Origin: Marinobacter sp. BW6
Lineage (GTDB): Bacteria > Pseudomonadota > Gammaproteobacteria > Pseudomonadales > Oleiphilaceae
Length of the DNA: 64,000 nt
Direction: 5' to 3'
Assembly (NCBI RefSeq): GCF_008107725.1
Contig: NZ_VIRN01000068.1
Coordinates: 289,200-353,199, forward strand
The translations under genes and the position numbers were made by a program. Shown piece after piece: positions 27,014 to 35,896 of this stretch. The notes below the pieces were generated by a model. That model worked only from the letters and a program-made list of their open reading frames with translations. It had not been told where the DNA came from and did not search any database. The first letter of the stretch is position 1. Each line of letters opens with the position of its first letter.

Positions 27014-28134
27014 GAATCATCGCCTCCATTACCACCGCCGGCGTTATCCTCGCCATTACCGTTATTGGTATTGAGGCGTCCGGCCAGCCGCTCCTTGAGA
27101 AGGGCGAGGGACTGACTGATATCCGGCAGTTCCGGGTCGACGTTCTTGCCAGCCAGCTCAGCCAGGGTTTCACTCAGGGCGGTGACCCGGGGATTGCTTG
27201 CGTTGTACCAGTCGTCGATGGTGGTTCGGGCCTTGGTAAGGGCGCGCTCATACAGCGGCTGGTTGCCCCGCAATACCGCCATCTCCGCCTCTTCCAGCAT
27301 CAGCTGGAGGTTGAGTCGGGCATAGGCGCTCTGGTCGGGAGAGAGCAGCGGCTTGACCGGCTCGTCCATGCGGCGCACAACCACCACCTGCATCAGGGTT
27401 GCTTTCACCTTGTTCCAGGCCTGTGCCACGGCGCCGGGTTCTTCGCCGGTTCCAGCGCTTTCTCCTTGTGCAGCGTTGACGACAAAGCCGGGCGCGTTCT
27501 CGCTGATCAGGGCCTGGTCGGTGAGCTGATGAATGCTGTCGATGGCCGCTTCCAGTTTCAGATAGAGACCGGTCCGGTCGACGCCTGCGAGGCCTTTGAG
27601 TGCGAGGATTTCGCGGGCCAATTGCTGGCGAACCGGGTAAACACCGATGTCGTCGGATTCAGTGAGTACTTCGTCTGCCGCTTCCAGGGCCGACATGGCT
27701 CCGCGAATGTCTTTTTCGATCATCAACCGCTGATTGGCAATGCGCAGCAGATATTCCGCCTCTGCCAGCAGCCAGTCCGTGCGTGTGCGGTTTCCGGCTT
27801 CCAGCAGTTCACGGGCATTGTGGTCGATCTGGCGCTGCTGGGTGGCAATCAGTTCCCGCTGGCTTGCCAGTTTCTCTTCCAGAGACTGCAGGCGCTGGCT
27901 CTGTTGGCTGCCACGGTCGCCATAACGATCTTCAAGCTGTGCGGTGTCTTGTTGCAGGGCCTGGAGCGTCTGCATGACGGACTGATGGTTGTTCCACTGT
28001 TGCCAGCTCCACAGAGCCAGGGCGAGCGCGATGATCAGGGCGAGAATGGCGACCAGCCATACCGGCCAAAGCTTCTGGCGGGCCGGCGGTTCCTTGGAAA
28101 CGGTTGCGGGCAGTTGATTCGTTGTCTCTGTCAC
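27010..28134 (-). CDS. hemX: HemX family membrane protein
   Basis: The 374-aa product has one N-terminal membrane helix (about 23-44, LWPVWLVAILALIIALALAL). A long coiled coil follows (QDTAQLEDRYGDRGSQQSQR to about residue 105), then a helical domain with WLLAEAEYLLRIANQRL, which is the family signature. The C-terminus is Gly/Asn/Asp-rich. Proteobacterial HemX was once called a uroporphyrinogen methyltransferase; no methyltransferase motifs are visible here, so an assembly or scaffold role is more likely. The start is GTG 28134, eight bases after the hemD stop. It overlaps hemY by four bases. Confidence 0.9.
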   Translation of the reverse strand: MTETTNQLPATVSKEPPARQKLWPVWLVAILALIIALALALWSWQQWNNHQSVMQTLQALQQDTAQLEDRYGDRGSQQSQRLQSLEEKLASQRELIATQQRQIDHNARELLEAGNRTRTDWLLAEAEYLLRIANQRLMIEKDIRGAMSALEAADEVLTESDDIGVYPVRQQLAREILALKGLAGVDRTGLYLKLEAAIDSIHQLTDQALISENAPGFVVNAAQGESAGTGEEPGAVAQAWNKVKATLMQVVVVRRMDEPVKPLLSPDQSAYARLNLQLMLEEAEMAVLRGNQPLYERALTKARTTIDDWYNASNPRVTALSETLAELAGKNVDPELPDISQSLALLKERLAGRLNTNNGNGEDNAGGGNGGDDS

Positions 28135-28142
28135 GGGCGTCC

Positions 28143-28952
28143 TTACTTGGCTTTTCCGGAGCCACCGTCCCGGCCGGCAAGTTGCGCTGCAACCGTGGCC
28201 ACGATGTCGTTATCGGCAAGGCTTCCTGGTATACACGGATTTCGGAATCCCGCTGCCCGGGCCTGTTCGGCAACCCGATCTGCGGGAACAATCAATAACC
28301 TATCGTATAGATTATGGCCGCTATTCGCACATAGTGCGATGAGATTGTTCAAGGTTTCTCCGGACAGGGCGATGATGGCCTGCGGAGCAAAGGTGTCGAG
28401 GGTGGCCCGGATCTGCTCCGGGGAGTGGTCCGGGCGAAAACGTCGATACAGGGCAAGCGGGGTGACTCGGGCGCCCCGGGATTCGAGGGTTTCCCGGATA
28501 AGTTCGCGCCCGGATTCGCCGCGGGCGAGCAGAACCCGTTCACCTTGCAGTTTTTGCAGCGACGGTAGTGCCAGGAGCGCTTCACTGGTCCAGCCCTCGG
28601 GCGGTCTGCGTGGGCTGAGGTCGTGTTCCGCAAGCACTGCGGCTGTGCCAGCGCCAACACCATACCAGCGGATGCCCATGGGAACCTGGGGCCACCAGGT
28701 GTCCACCTCTTTCAGCAAAAGGCGGGCGGCGAACGGGCTGACCGCGATCACGTGGGAAAATTCATCCAGGCTGAGGATGAGTGTGCGGCGCTCGGGCGTT
28801 TCCGGCAGAGGTTCCCGGTTAATCAGCGGCAGGATATGTACATCGGCACCGGCTGAACGAAACCGGCTGGCCAGCCGGGAGGCCTCGGGTTCGGGTCGGC
28901 AGATCAGGATCCGCCGACCAACCAGATCAGGCTCAGGTTGGTGTATGGCCAT
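28143..28952 (-). CDS. hemD: Uroporphyrinogen-III synthase
   Basis: HemD closes hydroxymethylbilane into uroporphyrinogen III, flipping ring D. The 269-aa product shows the weakly conserved family pattern: [61 protein letters not shown], and the late [11 protein letters not shown]. The start is ATG 28952, 20 bases inside the hemC end; the frame is open further upstream but that lies wholly in hemC. The C-terminus is short and charged. Identity rests as much on the hemC-hemD-hemX-hemY order as on sequence, since HemD proteins diverge quickly. Confidence 0.9.
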   Translation of the reverse strand: MAIHQPEPDLVGRRILICRPEPEASRLASRFRSAGADVHILPLINREPLPETPERRTLILSLDEFSHVIAVSPFAARLLLKEVDTWWPQVPMGIRWYGVGAGTAAVLAEHDLSPRRPPEGWTSEALLALPSLQKLQGERVLLARGESGRELIRETLESRGARVTPLALYRRFRPDHSPEQIRATLDTFAPQAIIALSGETLNNLIALCANSGHNLYDRLLIVPADRVAEQARAAGFRNPCIPGSLADNDIVATVAAQLAGRDGGSGKAK

Positions 28953-29874
28953 AGATTTCAGCCAGCACCTTGTCGGCCCCGAGAGCGAGCAGGTCCTCGG
29001 CCAGTTCGCGGCCCAGACGTTCGCCTTCCGCCCTTGGCGCGCGGCCTTCGACCCGGAAAATCTGGGTGCCATCAACCGCGCCTACCAGGCCCCGCAGCCA
29101 GATTGTATCGTCGTCCTCAAGAAGCGCGTACGCCGCGATTGGCACCTGACAACCGCCCTCCAGCCGACGGTTCAGAGCTCTTTCGGCGGTGACGCGATCC
29201 CAGGTGTCTTTATGTTTCAGGGGTTCAAGCATGGCTAGCAGATCCTGGTCATCGACCCGGCATTCAATGCCCAGGGCGCCCTGGCCGACCGCCGGCAGCG
29301 ACACCGTGTCGGGCAGGCAGTAGCGGATGCGCTCGTGAAAGCCCAGGCGCTTAAGCCCGGAGCTGGCCAGTACAATGGCTTCGTATTCGCCGGCATCAAG
29401 CTTGGCCAGCCGGGTGTTGACGTTGCCGCGCAGCACGCGAATCTCCAGGTCCGGCCGGTAGGCCCGAAGCTGAGCCTCCCGGCGCAGGCTCGCGGTGCCC
29501 ACTACGGCACCATGGGGCAGGGCGTCAACGTTGTCGTAACGATTGCTGACGAAGGCGTCGGTCGGGTCTTCCCGCTCGCAGATAGCGACCAGCCCAAGCC
29601 CTTCCGGAAATTCCATGGGCACGTCCTTCATGGAGTGGACCGCCAGATCGGCCCGACCGTCCAGCATGGCTTCTTCCAGTTCCTTGACGAACAGGCCCTT
29701 GCCGCCAATTTTGGCCAGTGGCACGTCCAGGATCTTGTCACCCTGGGTCTTGATCTTGACCAGTTCCACGGTGATGTTGTCGTGCAGCCTTTCCAGCTCG
29801 GCCTTGATGAATTCCGCCTGCCACAGCGCCAGTGCGCTGCTGCGGGTTGCAATGCGAAGGGTACGTTTGGACAT
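28933..29874 (-). CDS. hemC: Porphobilinogen deaminase (hydroxymethylbilane synthase)
   Basis: HemC joins four porphobilinogen units into hydroxymethylbilane in the cytoplasm. The 313-aa product shows [90 protein letters not shown], and the cofactor cysteine in [13 protein letters not shown]. The start is taken as ATG 29874; a GTG at 29883 would add three residues. It overlaps hemD by 20 bases and lies 92 bases after algR on the same strand, as in pseudomonads. Confidence 0.96.
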   Translation of the reverse strand: MSKRTLRIATRSSALALWQAEFIKAELERLHDNITVELVKIKTQGDKILDVPLAKIGGKGLFVKELEEAMLDGRADLAVHSMKDVPMEFPEGLGLVAICEREDPTDAFVSNRYDNVDALPHGAVVGTASLRREAQLRAYRPDLEIRVLRGNVNTRLAKLDAGEYEAIVLASSGLKRLGFHERIRYCLPDTVSLPAVGQGALGIECRVDDQDLLAMLEPLKHKDTWDRVTAERALNRRLEGGCQVPIAAYALLEDDDTIWLRGLVGAVDGTQIFRVEGRAPRAEGERLGRELAEDLLALGADKVLAEIYGHTPT

Positions 29875-29966
29875 GACACTCACTGTCGGTTCGAAAAATG
29901 TCCGCCAAGGTTACCTTGTGGCGGCATAAAAGTCCCGTGGCTACCACCTTTGGGAGTGCTGCGGAG

Positions 29967-30716
29967 TCAGCCTGGCTGGTGCTCCTGTAGCCGCTGGCGA
30001 ACGCTGCTGGCGTGACGGCGGCTGACCGGAAGCTCACCCTCACCATCCTTTAGCACGACCAGGTTTTGGCCATCCGGCGTCCGTTTCAGCCCCTGGATAA
30101 AGCGCGCGCCCACCAGAGTGTTCCGATGGATTCTTAGCAGAGTGCTCGGGTAACTGTTTTCCAGCTCCTTCAGGGTATAGTCACACACGGTCTCACCCCG
30201 AGCATGATGAATGGTGACGTATTTCTGATCTGCCTCGCAGTAGAGGATTTCCGACAGATCAATCAGCTCGGTGCCCCGGTGGGTGCGCACCGCCAGCTGC
30301 TCCTGGCTCTGGCCCGTCTGTCCGCTCAGAGCCTGCAGCTGCACCCGGTTGACCCTGCCGGCCCTCGCAAGGGCATCCGCCAAGGCCTCCTTGCGAACCG
30401 GTTTGAGCAGGTAGGCGATGGCCTGAACGTCGAACGCCTGGATGGCGTAATGGTCGTACGCGGTGCAGAAAATCAGGGCGGGTGGATTTGCGAGCTGACT
30501 CAGGCGGCTGGCGGCCTCCATGCCATCCATGCCCGGCATGCGGATGTCCAGCAGCAAAATGTCCGGCTCAAGTTCCGCGACCTGTTTCAGAGAGCTGTCG
30601 CCGTCTGCAGCGTCGCCACAGACCCTATATCCCGGGAGCGCTTCCACCAGCCGGCGGATGCGCTCCCGGGCCAGGGGTTCGTCGTCGGCGATCAGGACAC
30701 TGCGGGTATCAGTCAT
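29967..30716 (-). CDS. algR: LytTR response regulator AlgR
   Basis: The 249-aa product has a receiver domain (residues 3-120) with Asp11-Asp12, the phospho-acceptor Asp57 (DILLLDIRMPGMDG), Thr in FCTAYDHYA and Lys in YLLKPV. A LytTR DNA-binding domain follows (about 145-245, ILYCEADQKYVTIHH and LLRIHRNTLVG). In P. aeruginosa AlgR controls type IV pili, alginate and other virulence genes. It sits 30 bases after the kinase gene algZ and before hemC, the same order as in that species. The start is the ATG at 30716; an upstream in-frame start at 30728 is possible. Confidence 0.92.
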   Translation of the reverse strand: MTDTRSVLIADDEPLARERIRRLVEALPGYRVCGDAADGDSSLKQVAELEPDILLLDIRMPGMDGMEAASRLSQLANPPALIFCTAYDHYAIQAFDVQAIAYLLKPVRKEALADALARAGRVNRVQLQALSGQTGQSQEQLAVRTHRGTELIDLSEILYCEADQKYVTIHHARGETVCDYTLKELENSYPSTLLRIHRNTLVGARFIQGLKRTPDGQNLVVLKDGEGELPVSRRHASSVRQRLQEHQPG

Positions 30717-30745
30717 GACTGGCCTCAATTCGCTTGCTCATGGAT

Positions 30746-31786
30746 TCATGCCTTGCGGGCTTTGTGTTCGCTGGCCTTTTGCCGGGGCAGCCTGAGGGTA
30801 ACGGTATACACATCGTTCTGGTGGCTGTGTTTCAAGACCGCCGGTTCGCCGAAGAGCGCCTGGAGCCGCGCCTGTATGTTGGCCAGCGCCATACGGTTGC
30901 CGTCGTGTTGCTGATTATTCTGGTCCGGCTTCGGGTTCTGCACCAGCAGGTAGACAAAGTTGCCTTTGGCCTGGGCCTCAATTCGCACGGTGCCCCCGTC
31001 CGGGCGGGGCTGAATGCCGTGGTAGATGGCGTTTTCTACCAGTGGCTGCAGAGTGAGCGGGGGAATTGCCTGTTGCTCGAGGCCGTCCTCAATCTGCCAT
31101 TCCAGCTTCAGGCGGTCGCCGAGACGCAGTGCTTCGATGGCCAGGTAGCGCTGGCACAATTCCAGTTCCCTGGACAGCGGGATCAACTGATCGCCGGTGC
31201 GAAGGCTGGCGCGAAACAGTTCCGACAGGTCCAGCACCGCCTCTTCCGCCCGTTCCGGGTTGACCGCAATCAGGCTGGCAATGGTGTTCATGCTGTTGAA
31301 CAGGAAGTGGGGCTGTATGCGAGCCTGAAGCGATGCCAGATGCGCCTGCATTTCCGCCTCCCGCTGCTGTTGCCACTGATGTTGCAGGTAAAAATAGCGC
31401 AGCACCATGAGCACGATCAGCAAGGCCAGCAGCATTTTCTTGGCCACGCCCTGCCAGACTGCCACGCCAGCCTGGGGGTGCAGTACGCTGTCGGCAAACA
31501 GGCTGAACGCCAGCACATCCAGCAGCACAATGGCCACAATGGCGGTTGTGGCGCCGGCGACTGACATCCGGCTGAGCCTGGACCGGAGGAGACAGATTAG
31601 GGCAGCACTGGTGAGGGTGGTCCACTGCACGAACAGCGACAGCAGTCCGAAGTAATTCCAGTCGATCCAGCCTCGATCCGCCTGCACAATAGCCAGCACC
31701 AGAACCAGCAGTTCACTGGTTACCAGCAACAGGAACACGGCTCTTACCCGGCACAGGTCCGGAACGAAGAACTCGCTCGCTGTCAC
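30746..31786 (-). CDS. algZ: LytS-type sensor histidine kinase AlgZ (FimS)
   Basis: The 346-aa product has four hydrophobic segments in its first 135 residues, then a His-kinase domain with the phospho-accepting His160 in ARIQPHFLFNSMNTIASL. The ATP-binding part is short, with PPLTLQPLVENAIYHG as the N box and a divergent end. This is the unorthodox AlgZ/FimS class that partners AlgR. It lies upstream of algR on the same strand and is divergent from argH, as in P. aeruginosa. The signal sensed is unknown. Confidence 0.92.
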   Translation of the reverse strand: MTASEFFVPDLCRVRAVFLLLVTSELLVLVLAIVQADRGWIDWNYFGLLSLFVQWTTLTSAALICLLRSRLSRMSVAGATTAIVAIVLLDVLAFSLFADSVLHPQAGVAVWQGVAKKMLLALLIVLMVLRYFYLQHQWQQQREAEMQAHLASLQARIQPHFLFNSMNTIASLIAVNPERAEEAVLDLSELFRASLRTGDQLIPLSRELELCQRYLAIEALRLGDRLKLEWQIEDGLEQQAIPPLTLQPLVENAIYHGIQPRPDGGTVRIEAQAKGNFVYLLVQNPKPDQNNQQHDGNRMALANIQARLQALFGEPAVLKHSHQNDVYTVTLRLPRQKASEHKARKA

Positions 31787-31830
31787 ACCTTTGTCCCCGT
31801 TACGGGGTGTCTCCTTTACCCGGGTCAGAA

Positions 31831-31839
31831 TGGTATACT
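31831..31839 (+). promoter_or_regulatory. Extended -10 promoter element of argH
   Basis: TGGTATACT matches an extended -10 (TGN plus TATACT, five of six). No good -35 lies upstream, which is usual for extended -10 promoters. Transcription would start near 31846, about 60 bases before argH. Confidence 0.45.
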
Positions 31840-31905
31840 CCCGCCACGTTCAATGTACCCAGTTCCCGCCAGATGATGCCGGGCTGTCAGCAGGAAAGAT
31901 AGACC

Positions 31906-33315
31906 ATGACGGATCAGAAAAAGTCTGACCAGACCACAAGCTCTGAAAAACCCTGGGGCGGACGCTTCAGTGAACCTACCGATGCTTTTGTTGAGAAATT
32001 TACCGCATCTGTGGGATTTGACCAGCGCCTGTACCATCACGACATCACCGGTTCCATCGCCCATGCCACCATGCTGGCCGAAGTTGGTGTGCTCACCACT
32101 GAGGAGCGGGATCAGATCATCGAAGGCCTGAAAGGGGTCAAGGCGGACATTGAGGCCGGCAAGTTCCAGTGGTCCGTCAGTCTTGAAGATGTGCACATGA
32201 ACATCGAGGCGCGTCTGACCGACCGTATCGGCATCACCGGCAAGAAACTGCACACAGGCCGTAGCCGCAACGACCAGGTGGCCACCGATATCCGTTTGTA
32301 CCTGCGGGACGAGATCGACGTCATTGCCGAGGAACTGAAGCGCCTGCAAGCCGGCCTGTTGGACCTGGCCGAGCGTGAAGCGGATACCATTATGCCTGGC
32401 TTCACCCACCTGCAAACCGCCCAGCCGGTAACCTTCGGGCACCACCTGCTGGCCTGGTATGAGATGCTGGTGCGGGACGCCGAGCGTCTGCAGGATTGCC
32501 GCAAGCGGGTCAACGTGATGCCCCTGGGTGCGGCGGCACTGGCCGGTACCACCTATCCGATCGATCGGGCAATGACCGCTAGGCTGCTGGGTTTTGACCG
32601 GCCCAGCGAGAACAGTCTGGATTCCGTCAGCGACCGGGACTTTGCCATCGAGTTCTGCAGCTTTGGTGCGCTGCTGATGACGCATCTGTCACGGTTCAGC
32701 GAGGAGCTGGTGCTCTGGACGTCCGCCCAGTTCGATTTCATTGATCTGCCCGACCGCTTTTGCACCGGCTCGTCCATCATGCCCCAGAAAAAGAATCCGG
32801 ATGTGCCGGAGCTGGTTCGGGGCAAGACCGGGCGTGTTAACGGCCACCTGATCAGCCTGCTGACCCTGATGAAGAGCCAGCCGCTGGCCTACAACAAGGA
32901 CAATCAGGAAGACAAGGAGCCCCTGTTTGATACCGTGGATACCCTCAAGGGCTGCCTGAAAGCCTACGCCGACATGATTCCGGCCATTCGCTCCAAGGCC
33001 GACAACATGCGGGTTGCGGCCAAGCGCGGTTTCTCAACCGCCACCGATCTGGCGGATTACCTGGTAAAGAAAGGTGTGCCCTTCCGGGATGCCCACGAAA
33101 TCGTCGGAAAATCAGTGGCTTTTGGTGTGGCCGAGGGACGTGACCTGTCTGATATGACCCTGGAAGAGTTGCAGCAGTTCTCCGATCATATCGGTGCCGA
33201 CGTCTTTGATGTCCTGACCCTGGAAGGTTCGGTTCAGGCCCGTGACCACCTCGGTGGTACAGCACCCAACCAGGTGCGCGCGGCGGTTGGCCGGGCCCGC
33301 ACTCAACTGGGCTAA
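31906..33315 (+). CDS. argH: Argininosuccinate lyase
   Basis: ArgH cleaves argininosuccinate to arginine and fumarate, the last step of arginine synthesis. The 469-aa product has [17 protein letters not shown] near the N-terminus, [11 protein letters not shown], the [12 protein letters not shown] segment, [16 protein letters not shown] with the catalytic-type His, and the superfamily signature [20 protein letters not shown] lies about 7 bases before the ATG. It is divergent from algZ, a placement shared with P. aeruginosa, and is followed by a convergent GGDEF-EAL gene 27 bases on. Confidence 0.97.
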   Translation: MTDQKKSDQTTSSEKPWGGRFSEPTDAFVEKFTASVGFDQRLYHHDITGSIAHATMLAEVGVLTTEERDQIIEGLKGVKADIEAGKFQWSVSLEDVHMNIEARLTDRIGITGKKLHTGRSRNDQVATDIRLYLRDEIDVIAEELKRLQAGLLDLAEREADTIMPGFTHLQTAQPVTFGHHLLAWYEMLVRDAERLQDCRKRVNVMPLGAAALAGTTYPIDRAMTARLLGFDRPSENSLDSVSDRDFAIEFCSFGALLMTHLSRFSEELVLWTSAQFDFIDLPDRFCTGSSIMPQKKNPDVPELVRGKTGRVNGHLISLLTLMKSQPLAYNKDNQEDKEPLFDTVDTLKGCLKAYADMIPAIRSKADNMRVAAKRGFSTATDLADYLVKKGVPFRDAHEIVGKSVAFGVAEGRDLSDMTLEELQQFSDHIGADVFDVLTLEGSVQARDHLGGTAPNQVRAAVGRARTQLG

Positions 33316-33342
33316 ACCAGGTTCCTGCTGGGGGCGGATCGG

Positions 33343-35787
33343 CTAGCCGCCAATTCGCCCCGTAGTCAGATCCACCGCTGCAGGGGTCAGTTTGTCCAGC
33401 GGTTGCGGGCGGAATAGCCGGTAACCCTGGCCGTAATGAATGCCCAGAGTCCGAACCTTTCGCAGAGCGTCGTCGCTTTCGATAAATGTTGCCACCGTAA
33501 CCTTGCCGGCGGCCTCGGCAATCCGGTGCAGGGCCTCCAGCATCACCTGCTGCACCGGATCCTCTTCCAGATGTTGAACCATTCTCCGATCCAGCTTGAT
33601 GATGTCCACCGGCAACTTGGCGGCCAGGCTATAGCTTTCCACCGAAGCACCTGCGCCATCCAGGGCAACGCGGAAGCCCGCCCGATGAAGTGCGTCGCAG
33701 AGCACGGCCACGTCGTCGGGGTACTGGGTGGCATGGGCTTCGCGAATTTCCAGGCAGAAACAGCTAGGGTCAAACGGTGACTCGCTCAGGACGTCGGCCA
33801 TAAAGTCGGCGAAGGTGTCGTCCAGCACGCTGGCCAGAGACAGGTTGAATCCGCAGTATTTCAATCGCGGTTCCAGCAACGGTTGGTTGCCGAGCCAGTC
33901 CAGGGTTTGCCGGATCACCTGGCGATCCAGACGTTTGGCAAGGTCGAATCGCTCCGCGATGGGCAGGAAGTCCTCGGGCTTCAGCGCCGCCTCGTTATTC
34001 GAGGTCGTCGGAATCCGGCAGAGTATTTCAATGTGGTCGCCCCAGGTGGGGCTGGCCACGGGTCTCATTGCCTGGTATTCGAGAAGCAGAGTGTGATTAT
34101 CCAGCGCTTCGCGGATCTGCTCGACTCGTTTGCTGGCGGTTGAGTCGTCGGCCTGGTGGGCAAGGGCCCTGGCCGCGTGGACCCGATTGCGTCCGGACGT
34201 CTTGGCGGTATGGCACAGGTCGGCCGCCTGGCTCAGAAGCTGTTCCGGATCTCCGGGGACCTCTCTGTCCAGGATCAGAAGGCCGCCGGAAGCGGTAGTC
34301 TGGAGCTTGTGGCCCTGCCAGTCGAAGACAAAGTCTCCAATCAGATCGAGGGTTTCCTGGGCAATCTTGCGGGCCCGTGCTTCCGGACAGTTCTCAATCA
34401 GCAGGGCGAAGGTGTCTCCGGCCAGGCGGGCCAGGGCGTCCCGCTGGCGAACACGCACGCCCAGGTTGCCGGCCAGTTCCCGGAGATAGCGGTCGCAGGT
34501 GCCGCTGCCGGCAAGCTCGTTAAAGCGTTCGAATTCATCAAGATCCAGGTAGAGCAGGCTGTCACAGGATTCCCTATGGGTTTTCTGCTCCAGGGTTCTG
34601 AGAACCCGGGCGATGAATGCCTTGCGATTCATCAGGCCGGTAACCGGATCGTGACGTATCCGGTATTCCTCGCTTGAGGCGTGGTTCAGCCTCGGTTCGA
34701 TACGCCTCGCCACGTGCACAGCGCCGGTGATCTCGCCCTGGTCATTGGTCAGGCGCTGGTAGTGGAATTCATGCACTGGTAATTCGCGCGCCTGCTGGGC
34801 CATGGGCATCTCAACCACGAAACTGTCTCGTTCGAAGGCCCGGTGCCAAAGCCGCTCCATCAGCCTGCGTTCGTTCGGAAATTCCAGCAGAAGATCGCTC
34901 AGGCTATCGCCGGCTTTGGGTTGCCGACCAAAGGTTTCGGAAAACTGCCTGGCCCAGGCGTCATTGAAGTGGAGCAGGTTGAACGAGGCATCGACGGCGA
35001 CAACCAGATCGGAGGTGGCGCTAGTGGTGGCTGCGAGGATTGCGTTCGCATGCCGGCGAGCCCTGTCGAGTTGCATGTCGGCGGTGCGGTCCACCAGAGT
35101 GCCGCCGAGCTTGGGAATCCTGCCGCCCTGCTTCAAGGCCCGACAACTGAGAGTCACCCGCCGCTGGTTCTGTCGTGAGGTGACGATATCGAGCTCGAGA
35201 GAAAACGGTTCGCCCGTGCGGAGGCCGCGCCGGAACATCGCCCGGACCCTGGCCTGCCCGGTCTGGCAGTAGAAAAGCGCCTGCTCGGGGGTGATTTCGG
35301 CCCCGGGTCTCAGCTCTAGAAGCTGGAACATCCCCTCGGTCCAGGTCATTTCATTGGTTCGGGTGTCCAGTTCCCAGATACCAAAACCGGCACTGCTCTC
35401 GGCCCCCCGCAACAGACGCGAATCTCTGGTGGAACTGTCGCACAAGGTTATCGTAGCACTGGCCGCCTTGTCGGAATCCCGCATGTCGAGCCGCAGGCTC
35501 AGGCAGGCGGTGTAGAAAAAACCTTCCTTGTGCCGGAAGGTCACCAGAACGTTCTGGCCCTGTTCAATCCGATGGCGATTCGCCGGTGCGAACGGATCAT
35601 CCTGGCGTGATGCCAGGATCCGGTGTACCGGCTGCCCCTCCAGTTCACTGCTGTCATAACCGAGCACCGTCTCGGCCTGGTGGTCGGCGAACAGTACTTT
35701 GCCTTCATCGTCGATGCGTAAAACGGTCTGGCGCTCAGATGCCGGGGACGGTTCCGAGCGATAGCGGCGGATGATGAATTCTTTCAC
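33343..35787 (-). CDS. Three-PAS protein with degenerate GGDEF and EAL domains (FimX-like)
   Basis: The 814-aa cytoplasmic product has three PAS-like segments (about 20-75, 128-215 and 245-340), then GGDEF and EAL domains. The GGDEF signature is LAGDTF, so cyclase activity is very unlikely. In the EAL domain EALLR reads EILCR, the DDFG metal motif reads LDGAGAS with the second Asp lost, and VAEGVET reads VATFIES with its first Glu lost; a QGY near the end remains. Both active sites appear broken, so it is probably a c-di-GMP or nucleotide receptor. FimX of P. aeruginosa, a type IV pilus regulator, has this kind of decay. It stands between argH and cyaA. Confidence 0.85.
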   Translation of the reverse strand: MKEFIIRRYRSEPSPASERQTVLRIDDEGKVLFADHQAETVLGYDSSELEGQPVHRILASRQDDPFAPANRHRIEQGQNVLVTFRHKEGFFYTACLSLRLDMRDSDKAASATITLCDSSTRDSRLLRGAESSAGFGIWELDTRTNEMTWTEGMFQLLELRPGAEITPEQALFYCQTGQARVRAMFRRGLRTGEPFSLELDIVTSRQNQRRVTLSCRALKQGGRIPKLGGTLVDRTADMQLDRARRHANAILAATTSATSDLVVAVDASFNLLHFNDAWARQFSETFGRQPKAGDSLSDLLLEFPNERRLMERLWHRAFERDSFVVEMPMAQQARELPVHEFHYQRLTNDQGEITGAVHVARRIEPRLNHASSEEYRIRHDPVTGLMNRKAFIARVLRTLEQKTHRESCDSLLYLDLDEFERFNELAGSGTCDRYLRELAGNLGVRVRQRDALARLAGDTFALLIENCPEARARKIAQETLDLIGDFVFDWQGHKLQTTASGGLLILDREVPGDPEQLLSQAADLCHTAKTSGRNRVHAARALAHQADDSTASKRVEQIREALDNHTLLLEYQAMRPVASPTWGDHIEILCRIPTTSNNEAALKPEDFLPIAERFDLAKRLDRQVIRQTLDWLGNQPLLEPRLKYCGFNLSLASVLDDTFADFMADVLSESPFDPSCFCLEIREAHATQYPDDVAVLCDALHRAGFRVALDGAGASVESYSLAAKLPVDIIKLDRRMVQHLEEDPVQQVMLEALHRIAEAAGKVTVATFIESDDALRKVRTLGIHYGQGYRLFRPQPLDKLTPAAVDLTTGRIGG

Positions 35788-35896
35788 AGCGGGTGAGCCT
35801 CGCGTGTTCTCCAGCTTTTATTTTTCTAAAGGTTTTGCCACGATGCCGACATCATACTCATACTGATCCTGAAAAGAACCTCTCTGCGGAGCCGCC

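Noticed and set aside
29895..29925. GC-rich hairpin between algR and hemC
   Set aside because: The stem has a bulge and no T run; the genes are likely cotranscribed or separately promoted, and no clear function was visible.
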